DNA of 8,143 nt from Verrucomicrobiota bacterium (lineage in GTDB: Bacteria > Verrucomicrobiota > Verrucomicrobiia > Opitutales > UBA2995), in contig JAPUIL010000150.1 in the NCBI GenBank assembly GCA_027297085.1, forward strand, positions 1 to 8,143, in the 5' to 3' direction. Shown here one piece after another: positions 1-7,465 of this stretch; position 1 is the stretch's first letter; every line of letters starts with the position of its first letter. Below the pieces are notes generated by a model. That model had not been told where the DNA came from. It saw only the letters and a list, made by a program, of their open reading frames with translations, and made no database searches. The position numbers were made by a program, and so were the translations under genes.

Positions 1-1
1 C

Positions 2-277
2 ATCGGCTTATACGCATCAAAATCGGGGGACCGGTTCGTCCTGGCAACCGATCCTGAACTGGAGACTCTTCTACCAGAAGAGGATCGACACTTTGCTATT
101 AGCCTGTCCAGAAATCCAGACCTCTCGCCACCAAACAAAGATGGCACAGCTGGTTTCATCGCATTTCAGATCAAGATCGAAAGGATCATTCACGCACCGG
201 ACGGCACCCTTATCAACAGCCCACTCGACCACACCCTGGCCGTTTTCAACATCGCGATAACCCGAACTGATTCTTGA
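2..277 (+). CDS. C-terminal part of a probable Verru_Chthon cassette protein B (pseudopilin-like), cut by window start
   Basis: The only long open frame at the left edge runs in from outside the window and ends at TGA 275-277, giving 91 visible residues. The visible part is soluble and beta-rich, with a segment reading FIAFQIKIERI followed by HAPDGT and ending LAVFNIAITRTDS. The N-terminus, where a prepilin cleavage site would lie, is missing, so pilin membership cannot be seen directly. The assignment rests on position: it sits 2 nt upstream of a cassette protein C gene, followed by cassette protein A, and these families occur together as B, C and A members of one gene set. It could instead be the D member or another small pseudopilin. 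That it is a real coding region in the same operon is much surer than its exact family. Confidence 0.6.
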   Translation: MGLYASKSGDRFVLATDPELETLLPEEDRHFAISLSRNPDLSPPNKDGTAGFIAFQIKIERIIHAPDGTLINSPLDHTLAVFNIAITRTDS

Positions 278-279
278 GG

Positions 280-1227
280 ATGTTTTGCCGCGAACACAGA
301 AAAGGATTTACGGTTTTGGAGCTGCTGGTTGCCAGCACGGTATCCATCATCTTACTGGGGCTTTTTCTGACAGTGTCCACACTCATCCTCGATGCCTGGG
401 GCCAAAGCCGGGACAGCCTTTCAAGCAACGCCAAAGCCCGCATCGTACTGGATACACTCACCAGTGATCTCGAATCGGCTATTCTTAGGAACGATCCAGG
501 AGTTTGGCTGGCTTGTGATCTACTAGATACCACGGGGAATTCTGGTCGCTGGGATTCTGCTACTCCACAAAAACCGACCGGAGATGACTCGCTGGAAATT
601 GATTTTGATGACCCTTCGCTCACGGCGGAGGATTTTCGATTCGGTGTAGCGGGGACATGGATACGGTTTTTCGGAAGCCCGGTCGACGCATCGACTACAG
701 GAAACAGCGGGGACGTAAATGCGGTGGCCTATCAGTTGATTCGCCGTAAACCACATAGCCGATCCAGCGCTGCGGATGAAAGTTATAACCTTTACCGGTC
801 AATTGTGCGTTCGGACTACACACTGGAGGAAATTGTAGAAGACAATGGTTACTACATAGACGAATTTGACGGAAACAGCTACGAGGGTCATGCAGGAGAA
901 ATAATTTCCCCGCGCAATGATGCCAGCTTACTTGCCCGCGATGTGGTCGATGTCGGCATCGTTTTTTACGAACTGGATTCGGCAGACCAGAACCGCGTAT
1001 TGTTTCCATTGGTGGGCGGCCCAAAGCTATTCCGGGTACCACAAGATGGCATGCCTTCCTCAGCTGAAGTTTATGTAAGGATTCTCGACGAGGAAGGAAC
1101 GAAACAAATCAGCGCCTACGAACGAGGCTTGGTACCTACCGACGATCCCGACTTCTGGTGGAAAACAGTTAAGAAATTCTCGTCCGTTTATTCAAAACGG
1201 GTACAATTCAAGACGGGAAAACTATAA
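280..1227 (+). CDS. Type IV prepilin-like protein, Verru_Chthon cassette protein C (GspJ-like minor pseudopilin)
   Basis: The 315-residue product starts with a class III (prepilin) signal: a short basic leader, then RKG|FTVLELLVAS, with Gly9 before the predicted cut, Phe10 as +1 and Glu14 as the conserved +5 glutamate. A hydrophobic helix spans about residues 10-35. Next comes an amphipathic stretch reading NAKARIVLDTLTSDLESAI (about 50-70), typical of GspJ/PilW-type minor pilins, and then a soluble domain. In the family, a prepilin peptidase cuts after the Gly and the mature protein joins a pilus-like assembly in the envelope. ATG 280 was chosen. TTG 274 overlaps the upstream TGA as TTGA and would add two residues, so it is a real alternative. 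Neither has a well-spaced ribosome site. The next gene starts 1 nt after the stop. The prepilin call is very sure; the C-member assignment is fairly sure. Confidence 0.85.
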   Translation: MFCREHRKGFTVLELLVASTVSIILLGLFLTVSTLILDAWGQSRDSLSSNAKARIVLDTLTSDLESAILRNDPGVWLACDLLDTTGNSGRWDSATPQKPTGDDSLEIDFDDPSLTAEDFRFGVAGTWIRFFGSPVDASTTGNSGDVNAVAYQLIRRKPHSRSSAADESYNLYRSIVRSDYTLEEIVEDNGYYIDEFDGNSYEGHAGEIISPRNDASLLARDVVDVGIVFYELDSADQNRVLFPLVGGPKLFRVPQDGMPSSAEVYVRILDEEGTKQISAYERGLVPTDDPDFWWKTVKKFSSVYSKRVQFKTGKL

Positions 1228-1228
1228 C

Positions 1229-4096
1229 GTGAGATCCGAAAAATCCATCAAAGCAACTCGAAAGGGTTTTGCCCTTGTACTTACGCTAGTACTGCTCAGT
1301 TTTCTGCTCCTCCTGGTAGTCACTCTTGCCACATCCCTTAGAATTGAAACTCAAACCTCCTTCAATAACACCCAATGGAATAATGCCCGTCAAAACGCCC
1401 TGATGGGAATGAACATCGCGCTTGGCCAATTACAAGAGCTGACTGGACCAGATCAGCGAGTCACCGCAACGGGAGGTATTGTTTCCGAAAAATACAGCCT
1501 ACCTGTCGGACACGAATACTGGACGGGCGTCTGGAATTCTACCAGTGGAAATTTTGAAGGCTGGCTGGTTAGTGACTCCATCGATTCGAAATCGGAATCA
1601 ATTATCACGCAATCAACACCCCTCCCGAATGAAACAGGTTCTTCCGTGTGGATGGTCAACAACGCCGTAGATTCCGGATTGCCCGATGATGATGAAAAGA
1701 AAGTAGCCATCCGCAAACAACCGATTCGCACCACAGGCATCCCAGGATTCGCGGTCAACGATCGAATCACCACTGGCAATTTCGCTTACTGGGTGTCAGA
1801 TGAGGGAGTTAAAGCATCGGCACTCAAGACAGACACTCCCTTTCCCGATTCTCTTTCCAATTTGGAAAAAACGCGTATTCAACAGCTGGCAAACAGGAAG
1901 ACGGATCTCCAGGAACTATTTGTCCAGTTCGACGAAGACGACCTGGAAACCAGCCGTTTAATGGAATACACGTTCTCCTTCCAGCAGCTCGAAGCGATTG
2001 ACGGCATTTCCAAAAATGGTCTGGCAAGGAATTTCCATGAATTGACGCCTGTTTCGTTGGGTGTGTTAGCTACCACACTGGACGGATCAAGCGGCGGACT
2101 CAGACAGGATCTTTCCCAAGCAGATCGTGTATCCAATGGTTCGATACCCATTAATGATGCTGTACTTGACTTCTTGGACCATCGTCCCGATACCGGCGAT
2201 TTTCTACAACTCCGCGGTACTACTGGGGGTGGAGGAGAAGCTCAATTTTCTATCCCCATTGTTACGACAGAATTCGCGTTGCGGATTGGCATTTCTTTAC
2301 CTGAGACTGGTGATGGTCCGTTCAAAATCCATTTAGCCCTCCGTGCTGACATCTGGAATCCCTTCAGTCTTCCGATAAAATCGACACCCCGAGACACTCC
2401 CGACATGCAAATGCAGATCGTAGGCCTGCCCACGCTTACCATCGAATATCGAACGACTGATGGAATCCTGAGAGAAACCTATTCGATAAACCTGCAAACT
2501 TCAAAGATCGATGAACAGGATATCGATCTTTTTAGCGATATGGCCCCTGGAGAAGTTCGAAATATATTGGAAAAATACACCAGCATCGAAACAATCAATT
2601 TTGTAGATGCTACTCCTGCTGACGAAAAAGATGATGAATTCCTCATTCTCGGAGAGAGCTCTAATCTTTCGGTCAGATTAAGAACTCAAGATGGAAGACT
2701 TCTCCAAGAATTTGCCAACATTCCGTATTCCTCTTTCGACACTGTACTATCTAGACCACTACCTCGTTTATCAGAAAACGAGGATTATATAGAGTCGGAA
2801 ATGCCACTTCGATTCTGGTTTCGTTTTTATGACGAAACGGATGCCATAGGAGGTAATAGTCAGAGTGATCTGGAAGGGTGGTCTAGTGATCTGGATCCAC
2901 GTGGGAGTCGATTAAACTTTGAGGATACTCGTGTCTCCTCTCTAATTGAAGTCTACGAGGACCCATACTCTGGACTTATTACAGATGACTTTGGTGGGCG
3001 CCCGGAATTTTTCTTTGGAGGTAATGAGAACGAACCAGGTAATAACTACCACCGATTTTTTGATCTGCCAACCGTGGCGCCCGTCTCTACAGGCTCATTG
3101 CGTCATTTAATGCTGCCAGCAAGTGGCCCTAATTTTCTCGGTAACCCTAATGCAACTCTAGAAAACCGAGTGTTTGATGAATGGTATTTTTCAACCATCC
3201 CAAAAAATCAATCGGATTCCCAAGCTCTAATTGCTGCGACCGATGGAATATTCCGACGTCCATTTATTAATCCTCATATAGTATTGAGAGGAGAGCCAAC
3301 CGTAGCACAGCTTTCTGATCCGACGGAGATCTCAGTTAATACCATGTTGTTTGGTGCGTTTAACATCAACAGCACTTCTGTTGAAACTTGGAAGCTACTC
3401 CTTTCAGGAAACAGCAAGGAGAATTGGGAATTTCGAATTCTCTATCCAGGCAAAACGGTAAAAAAGAGGGATGTTCTGGATAACCCATTTTTCCGGCTAC
3501 CATTCGGAGCGGACCGCCATTACAAATATCCAACTGATCAATTCTCCGGCTACCCACAAACCTACAATAAGAACTGGTTTAAGACCGAATGGATACCAGA
3601 CTGGGCCACATCCTATACGGTTGGGATGCGAGAATTTATCGAAGAAGAAATCGAAGAGCTAGCGGAAGCTATTGTGGAGGTCATCATCGAGCAACAAACT
3701 CCTGCACGGTCTATTTCTGATTTTCTCAATAAAGGCATTCTACAAGAGGCCATCAACCGCACAGATATCAACACCATCAATGGCGCCTCCTACCGAATCG
3801 CTTCACGCGCAAACCGTATTCCATTAAACGCCCCGGCGTTTCTGAACCAGGCGGACGTGCTCAACACCATTGCCCCATTTATTCAGGCGCGATCCGATAC
3901 CTTTCGAATCCGCGCGTATGGCGATGCCGTCAATCCGGTCACCGGTAAGATTGAAGGCCGCGCCTGGTGTGAGGCATGGGTGCAACGGTATCCTGAATTG
4001 GTGGATGACTCAAAAGACATTCGAGACTCTGCCGACGGCTTGGGCCGGAAATTTAAAATTGTACATTTTAAATGGCTCGACGAATCGCAAATCTAG
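1229..4096 (+). CDS. Verru_Chthon cassette protein A, large GspK-like envelope protein
   Basis: This 955-residue protein begins at GTG 1229, 1 nt after the preceding stop. Its N-terminus reads RKGFALVLTL (11-20) and leads into a single hydrophobic helix (about 14-38). It resembles a prepilin signal but has Leu18 in place of the +5 Glu, as in GspK/PilX-type proteins. Blocks I recognise from the cassette A family occur in order: ARQNAL and ALGQLQE (53-70), GPDQRVTA (73-80), YWVSDEGVKA (187-196), FDLP (611-614), GAFNINSTSVETW (709-721), QADVLNTIAPF near 874, DTFRIRAYGDA near 890, and CEAWVQRYPE near 913. The rest is a large soluble part, presumably outside the inner membrane. The family has no proven biochemical role. 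A tip or initiator role, by analogy with GspK, is my inference. GC content drops to about 40% in the middle of the gene while the ends are about 53-58%. The next gene overlaps its 3' end by 25 nt. Confidence 0.88.
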   Translation: MRSEKSIKATRKGFALVLTLVLLSFLLLLVVTLATSLRIETQTSFNNTQWNNARQNALMGMNIALGQLQELTGPDQRVTATGGIVSEKYSLPVGHEYWTGVWNSTSGNFEGWLVSDSIDSKSESIITQSTPLPNETGSSVWMVNNAVDSGLPDDDEKKVAIRKQPIRTTGIPGFAVNDRITTGNFAYWVSDEGVKASALKTDTPFPDSLSNLEKTRIQQLANRKTDLQELFVQFDEDDLETSRLMEYTFSFQQLEAIDGISKNGLARNFHELTPVSLGVLATTLDGSSGGLRQDLSQADRVSNGSIPINDAVLDFLDHRPDTGDFLQLRGTTGGGGEAQFSIPIVTTEFALRIGISLPETGDGPFKIHLALRADIWNPFSLPIKSTPRDTPDMQMQIVGLPTLTIEYRTTDGILRETYSINLQTSKIDEQDIDLFSDMAPGEVRNILEKYTSIETINFVDATPADEKDDEFLILGESSNLSVRLRTQDGRLLQEFANIPYSSFDTVLSRPLPRLSENEDYIESEMPLRFWFRFYDETDAIGGNSQSDLEGWSSDLDPRGSRLNFEDTRVSSLIEVYEDPYSGLITDDFGGRPEFFFGGNENEPGNNYHRFFDLPTVAPVSTGSLRHLMLPASGPNFLGNPNATLENRVFDEWYFSTIPKNQSDSQALIAATDGIFRRPFINPHIVLRGEPTVAQLSDPTEISVNTMLFGAFNINSTSVETWKLLLSGNSKENWEFRILYPGKTVKKRDVLDNPFFRLPFGADRHYKYPTDQFSGYPQTYNKNWFKTEWIPDWATSYTVGMREFIEEEIEELAEAIVEVIIEQQTPARSISDFLNKGILQEAINRTDINTINGASYRIASRANRIPLNAPAFLNQADVLNTIAPFIQARSDTFRIRAYGDAVNPVTGKIEGRAWCEAWVQRYPELVDDSKDIRDSADGLGRKFKIVHFKWLDESQI
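4051..4073 (+). promoter_or_regulatory. A/T-only hairpin covering the start of the fourth operon gene
   Basis: A perfect 9-bp inverted repeat pairs ATTTAAAAT (4051-4059) with ATTTTAAAT (4065-4073) around a 5-nt loop, TGTAC. The right arm ends on the first two bases of the ATG at 4072-4074, so in mRNA the stem would hold the start codon. It lies inside the end of the upstream coding frame, so ribosomes finishing that gene would open it. That would suit translational coupling. All pairs are A-U, so the stem is weak, and the regulatory role is inference. Confidence 0.4.
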
Positions 4097-4803
4097 TCCT
4101 ACTGCTCGGGCTGATTAGCTGTGCAAGCTGGCAGGCCTGGGCACAGGATCCTGCAGAAACCAGGCGGAGCATTTCATTCTGGGCCTACCGGGTGGGCAAT
4201 GGCAATTGGTCGGACATTCGATTTGAAGCAAGTACCGGTGAAGTGGATACCTTGAGTCTGGGTAAATTCATGAAGGGTCGAATCCACGAATATCAAGGAC
4301 CTGCACAACTGTTATTCTTTCGGGAACAACCGGACCCGACTCCGGAAGATCCGGATCGCATGGTACGCATCCCCATAGCCCAAACACAAATTCCGTCAGG
4401 CGTTAAGGAGGCCATTCTTATATTTACTCCTGTACCTAAGAATTCCACCGCGGAATTTTCTGTTTATTTTGTCGATGCAGATCCGAGTTATTTTCCGTCT
4501 AACAGCCTCCGAGTCTTCAATGCAACCGGTGTGCGTTTGGCTGGCAAGGTAGGAAAAGAGAACCGATACTTTAATCCGGGGATTTCCACACCGTTCAGTT
4601 TAACTTCCTTTCTAGAGGAAGGCATCCCGGTGGCCTTTATGGTCGAAACCAAAGAAGGACCAAAGTTTGTCTTTGAAAAAGACTTGGAGTATGCCGCTAA
4701 TCGCCGGATTATTCTTCTCCTCGAACCTCCTAGACGAAAAGGCTCATACAAAATCCAAGCAACCAATCTGATCGAGGTTATAGAAGAAAAGGATGAAGGC
4801 TAA
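4072..4803 (+). CDS. Exported protein of unknown function, last gene of the pseudopilin operon
   Basis: I do not recognise a named family for this 243-residue product. It starts with an export signal: basic MARR, a hydrophobic run to about residue 16, then two competing cleavage options. LISC at 14-17 fits a lipobox (lipidation at Cys17), while AWA|Q at 22-25 fits ordinary signal peptidase I. The mature part looks beta-rich and has no cysteine after Cys17. It includes RSISFWAYRVGNG near 31, GPAQLLFFREQ near 76, an acidic Pro-rich stretch (DPTPEDPD), and a highly charged tail ending EVIEEKDEG. ATG 4072 lies 25 nt inside the upstream gene, and the signal peptide starts right at it, so the overlap is probably genuine. 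The position suggests an envelope partner of the pseudopilin-like proteins, such as an accessory or cargo protein. That is inference. Confidence 0.75.
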   Translation: MARRIANLVLLLGLISCASWQAWAQDPAETRRSISFWAYRVGNGNWSDIRFEASTGEVDTLSLGKFMKGRIHEYQGPAQLLFFREQPDPTPEDPDRMVRIPIAQTQIPSGVKEAILIFTPVPKNSTAEFSVYFVDADPSYFPSNSLRVFNATGVRLAGKVGKENRYFNPGISTPFSLTSFLEEGIPVAFMVETKEGPKFVFEKDLEYAANRRIILLLEPPRRKGSYKIQATNLIEVIEEKDEG

Positions 4804-4877
4804 AGGCAGAAGGTTGAATTTATAGTCGGAAAAGTCTTATGTAGTAGCGATTTTAATTACCCAGTTACTAACAGCCC

Positions 4878-5082
4878 GTGAACCCGAACCATTTTGATTT
4901 TCCAGTATTGGGTGGTGGAAGCGCTGGTTACGCCGCGGCAAGAACGGCCCATGAAGCGGTGGACCAACTAGCCATTGTGGATGGCAGCAATGATCTGGGG
5001 ATTGTGCGTTCTGGGAGACTGCATGCCATTGAAAACGCTCATTTACTCGACCGTAGTTTTACACCTTGCGAAACAGAGAGCG
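4878..5082 (+). pseudogene. Frameshifted N-terminal remnant of a flavoprotein disulfide reductase (mercuric reductase / lipoamide dehydrogenase type)
   Basis: From GTG 4878 the frame encodes FDFPVLGGGSAGYAAAR, with the GxGxxG dinucleotide-binding fingerprint, then LAIVDGSNDLG with an Asp at the usual end of the second beta strand. At about 4997-5001 the match continues in another frame as GLCVLGDCMPLKTLIYS, which carries the CxxxxC redox disulfide (codons at 5005 and 5020) of class I pyridine nucleotide-disulfide oxidoreductases. Family members normally read DLGG-xC there, so two bases seem lost from a G run that is now GGGG (4997-5000). The usual Ser after Pro in the CMPSK-type motif is Leu here. 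Only about 65 residues of a normal 450-plus remain. The NAD and dimerisation domains are absent and the antisense nhaC gene starts at once. It is almost certainly non-functional. No ribosome site is visible. Confidence 0.8.
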
Positions 5083-5085
5083 CGT

Positions 5086-6492
5086 TTAGCCCTGTTCCGT
5101 TTCCGGCGCTGTTTCTATTTTTGCCATGGTCCAACCGGTGAAGCCATAGATAAGAGATATGATCGGATTGATTAGGTTCAAAAACGCAAAGGGCAGGAAC
5201 GCGAAAGGATTTACAGCTAGCGCCGCCATCATAGTAGCGCCACATGTGTTCCAGGGAATAAGGGGTGAAGTCAATGTACCCGCATCTTCAAGACAGCGCG
5301 ACAGATTTTTGGCCGCCAGCCCGGATTTTTCGAACGCGGATTTATACATGCGCCCTGGCACGATAATAGACAGATACTGATCAGGAGCGACTATGTTCAT
5401 GCCAATACAAGTGGCTATGGTAGTCGCAGTGAGTCGACCGGTGGTGGAAGCCAATTTGAGTACGGATGAAGAAATGGCACCCAGCATGCCAGAACCTTCC
5501 ATGAGCCCGCCAAAGGCCATGGCACAAAGAACAAGAGAAATGGTCCACATCATGCTATCCAATCCACCCCGCGATAAAAGCTCATCCACTTGCGCAACAC
5601 CCGTTTCTGAAACATAGCCCTCCTGCATGGCAGTAAACATGGCACCGACTGTCATTTCTTGAGTGAGGACTCCCAGGATCGCACCCGCAAACCCCCCAGC
5701 CAGAAGTGAAGGCAAGGCAGGCACACGAATAATTATAAGCAGCAAAACAGTAAGCGGAGCTAGCAATAACCAGGGGGATAAGTTAAACAATGATTGCAGG
5801 GTCAAGCTGAGTGTCTCCACTTTTTCCATACTGGCTGCATTTTCGGATATGCGAGCACCCAGTATGCCGTAAAGAATCAGGGCAATAATCAAGCTGGGGA
5901 CAGTTGTATAAAGCATGTGTCTGATATGCTCAAACAATTCAGATCCCGCTACGGCAGGAGCCAAGTTCGTCGTGTCAGAAAGCGGTGATAATTTGTCGCC
6001 AAAGTACGCACCTGAAACAATGGCTCCTGCAACCATTGGAAGAGGCAGGTCGAGGCCTTGGCCTACTCCAATCAAGGCGACTCCCACTGTGCCAGCTGTC
6101 GACCAGGAGCTACCGGTGGCAAAAGAGACAACCGAGCAAATCAAACAGGTCGCTACCAGGAAGATGCCCGGGGAAAGAATTTTTAATCCGTAAAAAATCA
6201 TCAGCGGCACTATGCCACTGGCGACCCAGGTCCCGATAAGAATTCCAATCGCCATCAGAATCAAAATTGCGGGCATGGCAATGGAAATGCCATGCACGAT
6301 GGAGTCCAGGAGCGTTTTCCAGGAAATGCCCGACCGGTAGCCTAGAATGGCTGTTACGGCACTGGCCAAAATAAGTGGAATATGCGGCGATCCGTGCAGT
6401 AAAGATATCCCTGTAAATAGGAAGGCTATCAGGCAAATGACGGGAACCAAGGAAATCCCCAAGCCCGGCGAGGTGGTTTTATCGGAAGACAT
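5086..6492 (-). CDS. nhaC: NhaC-family Na+/H+ antiporter
   Basis: This 468-residue integral membrane protein would exchange cytoplasmic Na+ for external H+ across the inner membrane, helping pH and sodium balance. About ten or more hydrophobic segments are visible, from about residue 12 to 455. Family-diagnostic blocks are ATGSSWSTAGTVG (126-138), GAYFGDKLSPLSDTTNLAP (161-179, with the Asp residues expected for ion binding) and EDAGTLTSPLIPWNTCG (402-418). Length matches the family's usual 450-490, and both ends look complete. The start ATG (6492-6490) has no clear Shine-Dalgarno sequence. It is transcribed alone, convergent with the upstream operon and the reductase remnant, and divergent from the esterase gene. 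Some NhaC paralogues exchange organic acids such as malate for lactate, so the precise substrate is less sure than the family. A sodium-driven transporter would suit a marine host. Confidence 0.92.
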   Translation of the reverse strand: MSSDKTTSPGLGISLVPVICLIAFLFTGISLLHGSPHIPLILASAVTAILGYRSGISWKTLLDSIVHGISIAMPAILILMAIGILIGTWVASGIVPLMIFYGLKILSPGIFLVATCLICSVVSFATGSSWSTAGTVGVALIGVGQGLDLPLPMVAGAIVSGAYFGDKLSPLSDTTNLAPAVAGSELFEHIRHMLYTTVPSLIIALILYGILGARISENAASMEKVETLSLTLQSLFNLSPWLLLAPLTVLLLIIIRVPALPSLLAGGFAGAILGVLTQEMTVGAMFTAMQEGYVSETGVAQVDELLSRGGLDSMMWTISLVLCAMAFGGLMEGSGMLGAISSSVLKLASTTGRLTATTIATCIGMNIVAPDQYLSIIVPGRMYKSAFEKSGLAAKNLSRCLEDAGTLTSPLIPWNTCGATMMAALAVNPFAFLPFAFLNLINPIISLIYGFTGWTMAKIETAPETEQG

Positions 6493-6605
6493 ACAGCGAA
6501 TCTAAAAGAGTCTATTCATGGCATTTTGTCGAGGCTCGGGAAAGACCACCACTACTGAACAAAATTTTCCTCGTGGACATACCCAAATACCCCTTTACTG
6601 GAACC
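6493..6605. promoter_or_regulatory. Divergent intergenic region between nhaC and the esterase gene
   Basis: This 113-bp spacer must hold the upstream control regions of both divergent genes. I looked for paired -35/-10 boxes on both strands and found none convincing. No operator-like palindrome or hairpin stands out. A GTG at 6573 in the esterase frame could shorten the spacer to 80 bp. Its promoter role is inferred from gene orientation only. Confidence 0.35.
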
Positions 6606-7442
6606 ATGCGCACCTCCTATTCCGCCATCGTTCTAACCTTTGTATTTATTAATTTGCTTATCGGTTCGGCAACTGCCGAGACCCTGAAAGACTTGCCCTA
6701 CAAAACCGGGCCAGGATTGACCAAATACGAAAAAGAACGCTGCCGGGTGGATCTGTACCTACCGAATGGAAAGAAGCAGTTTCCGACCCTGGTTTGGTTC
6801 CACGGCGGAGGACTCAGAAATGGTGACAAAGGCTCCAAGGCTGCTTTGGTTGTTGCCCATCGCATGCTCAGTCATGGCATCGCCGTTGCTTCAGCAAATT
6901 ACCGGCTGTCTCCAAAAGTTAAATTCCCTACTTACATCGAAGACAGCGCCGCAGTCACTCAATGGGTCACCGAGACTATCGCACACTATGGAGGCGACCC
7001 AAATAAGGTTTTCGTAGGTGGTCATTCGGCGGGTGGATACCTGGCACTCATGCTGGCGTTGGACGCACACTATTTGGCGGACACGGGATTAGATCCACAA
7101 ACCATTGCCGGCTATGTCCCGGTGAGCGGACAAACCGTTGTTCATAGCACCATCATCGAGGAAAGAAATATGACCAAGGGCAAGGTTCTGGTCGATGAAG
7201 CAGCGCCTCTGTATCATATTTCGAAAAATACGCCTCCGATCTTAATTCTTGCAGGCGATAACGACAATCCCGCTCGACTTGAAGAAAATCAGCTATTGAT
7301 TGCAAAATTGAAAGCAGCCGGACACCCGTCTGCAGAACTCTTTATTGGTGAGGACCGAACCCATGGATCCATTATAACTTCTATGGGCCAGGAAGACGAT
7401 GGAGTAGCTCTCGCGGCGGTAAATTTTATAGGACTCAACTAG
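6606..7442 (+). CDS. Secreted alpha/beta-hydrolase esterase (BD-FAE / acetyl-esterase-like)
   Basis: The 278-residue product is a serine esterase, probably cleaving acetyl or similar ester groups from sugars or other small esters outside the cytoplasm. An N-terminal signal peptide reads MRTSYSAIV with a hydrophobic core and a likely cut at ATA|ET (about 24/25). Motifs in order are HGGG (66-69, oxyanion hole), YRLSP near 99, GHSAG with nucleophile Ser141, Asp218 in GDND, and His253 in RTHGS, a full catalytic triad. Length is normal for a stand-alone domain. ATG 6606 was preferred because the signal peptide begins there; an in-frame GTG at 6573 would add 11 residues ahead of it. The next gene is a secreted lactonase-like protein 264 bp downstream, which fits carbohydrate use but not necessarily one operon. 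The exact substrate cannot be read from the sequence. It could also be called a lipase-like or carboxylesterase protein. Confidence 0.87.
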   Translation: MRTSYSAIVLTFVFINLLIGSATAETLKDLPYKTGPGLTKYEKERCRVDLYLPNGKKQFPTLVWFHGGGLRNGDKGSKAALVVAHRMLSHGIAVASANYRLSPKVKFPTYIEDSAAVTQWVTETIAHYGGDPNKVFVGGHSAGGYLALMLALDAHYLADTGLDPQTIAGYVPVSGQTVVHSTIIEERNMTKGKVLVDEAAPLYHISKNTPPILILAGDNDNPARLEENQLLIAKLKAAGHPSAELFIGEDRTHGSIITSMGQEDDGVALAAVNFIGLN

Positions 7443-7465
7443 TTCAAATTCCATCTAGACCATAT

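Noticed and set aside
246..623. Minus-strand open frame of 125 residues opposite the cassette C gene
   Set aside because: Serine-rich, low-complexity translation with no recognisable motif, fully antisense to a well-supported prepilin-like gene.
695..1042. Minus-strand open frame of 115 residues
   Set aside because: Antisense shadow of the cassette C gene; its translation looks random and has no start signal.
4441..4457. AATTCC / GGAATT inverted repeat around ACCGC
   Set aside because: Only 6 bp and inside a coding frame; expected by chance in a window of this size.
4813..4845. TTGAAT with a downstream TATGTA as a promoter after the pseudopilin operon
   Set aside because: The -10 match is poor (3 of 6) and there is no intact gene downstream for it to drive.
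4878..5141. An intact 87-residue gene starting at GTG 4878
   Set aside because: Family similarity ends at the frameshift near 4998 and moves to another frame, so the last 45 or so residues of this reading are out-of-frame noise. Called a pseudogene instead.
6273..6295. Perfect 8-bp inverted repeat GCATGGCA / TGCCATGC with a 7-nt loop
   Set aside because: Lies inside nhaC where codons for an HGIS..AMP stretch of a membrane helix produce it; no sign of a regulatory role.
6110..6436. Minus-strand open frame of 108 residues in another frame of nhaC
   Set aside because: Overlaps the strongly supported antiporter frame on the same strand; His- and Arg-rich translation without family features.
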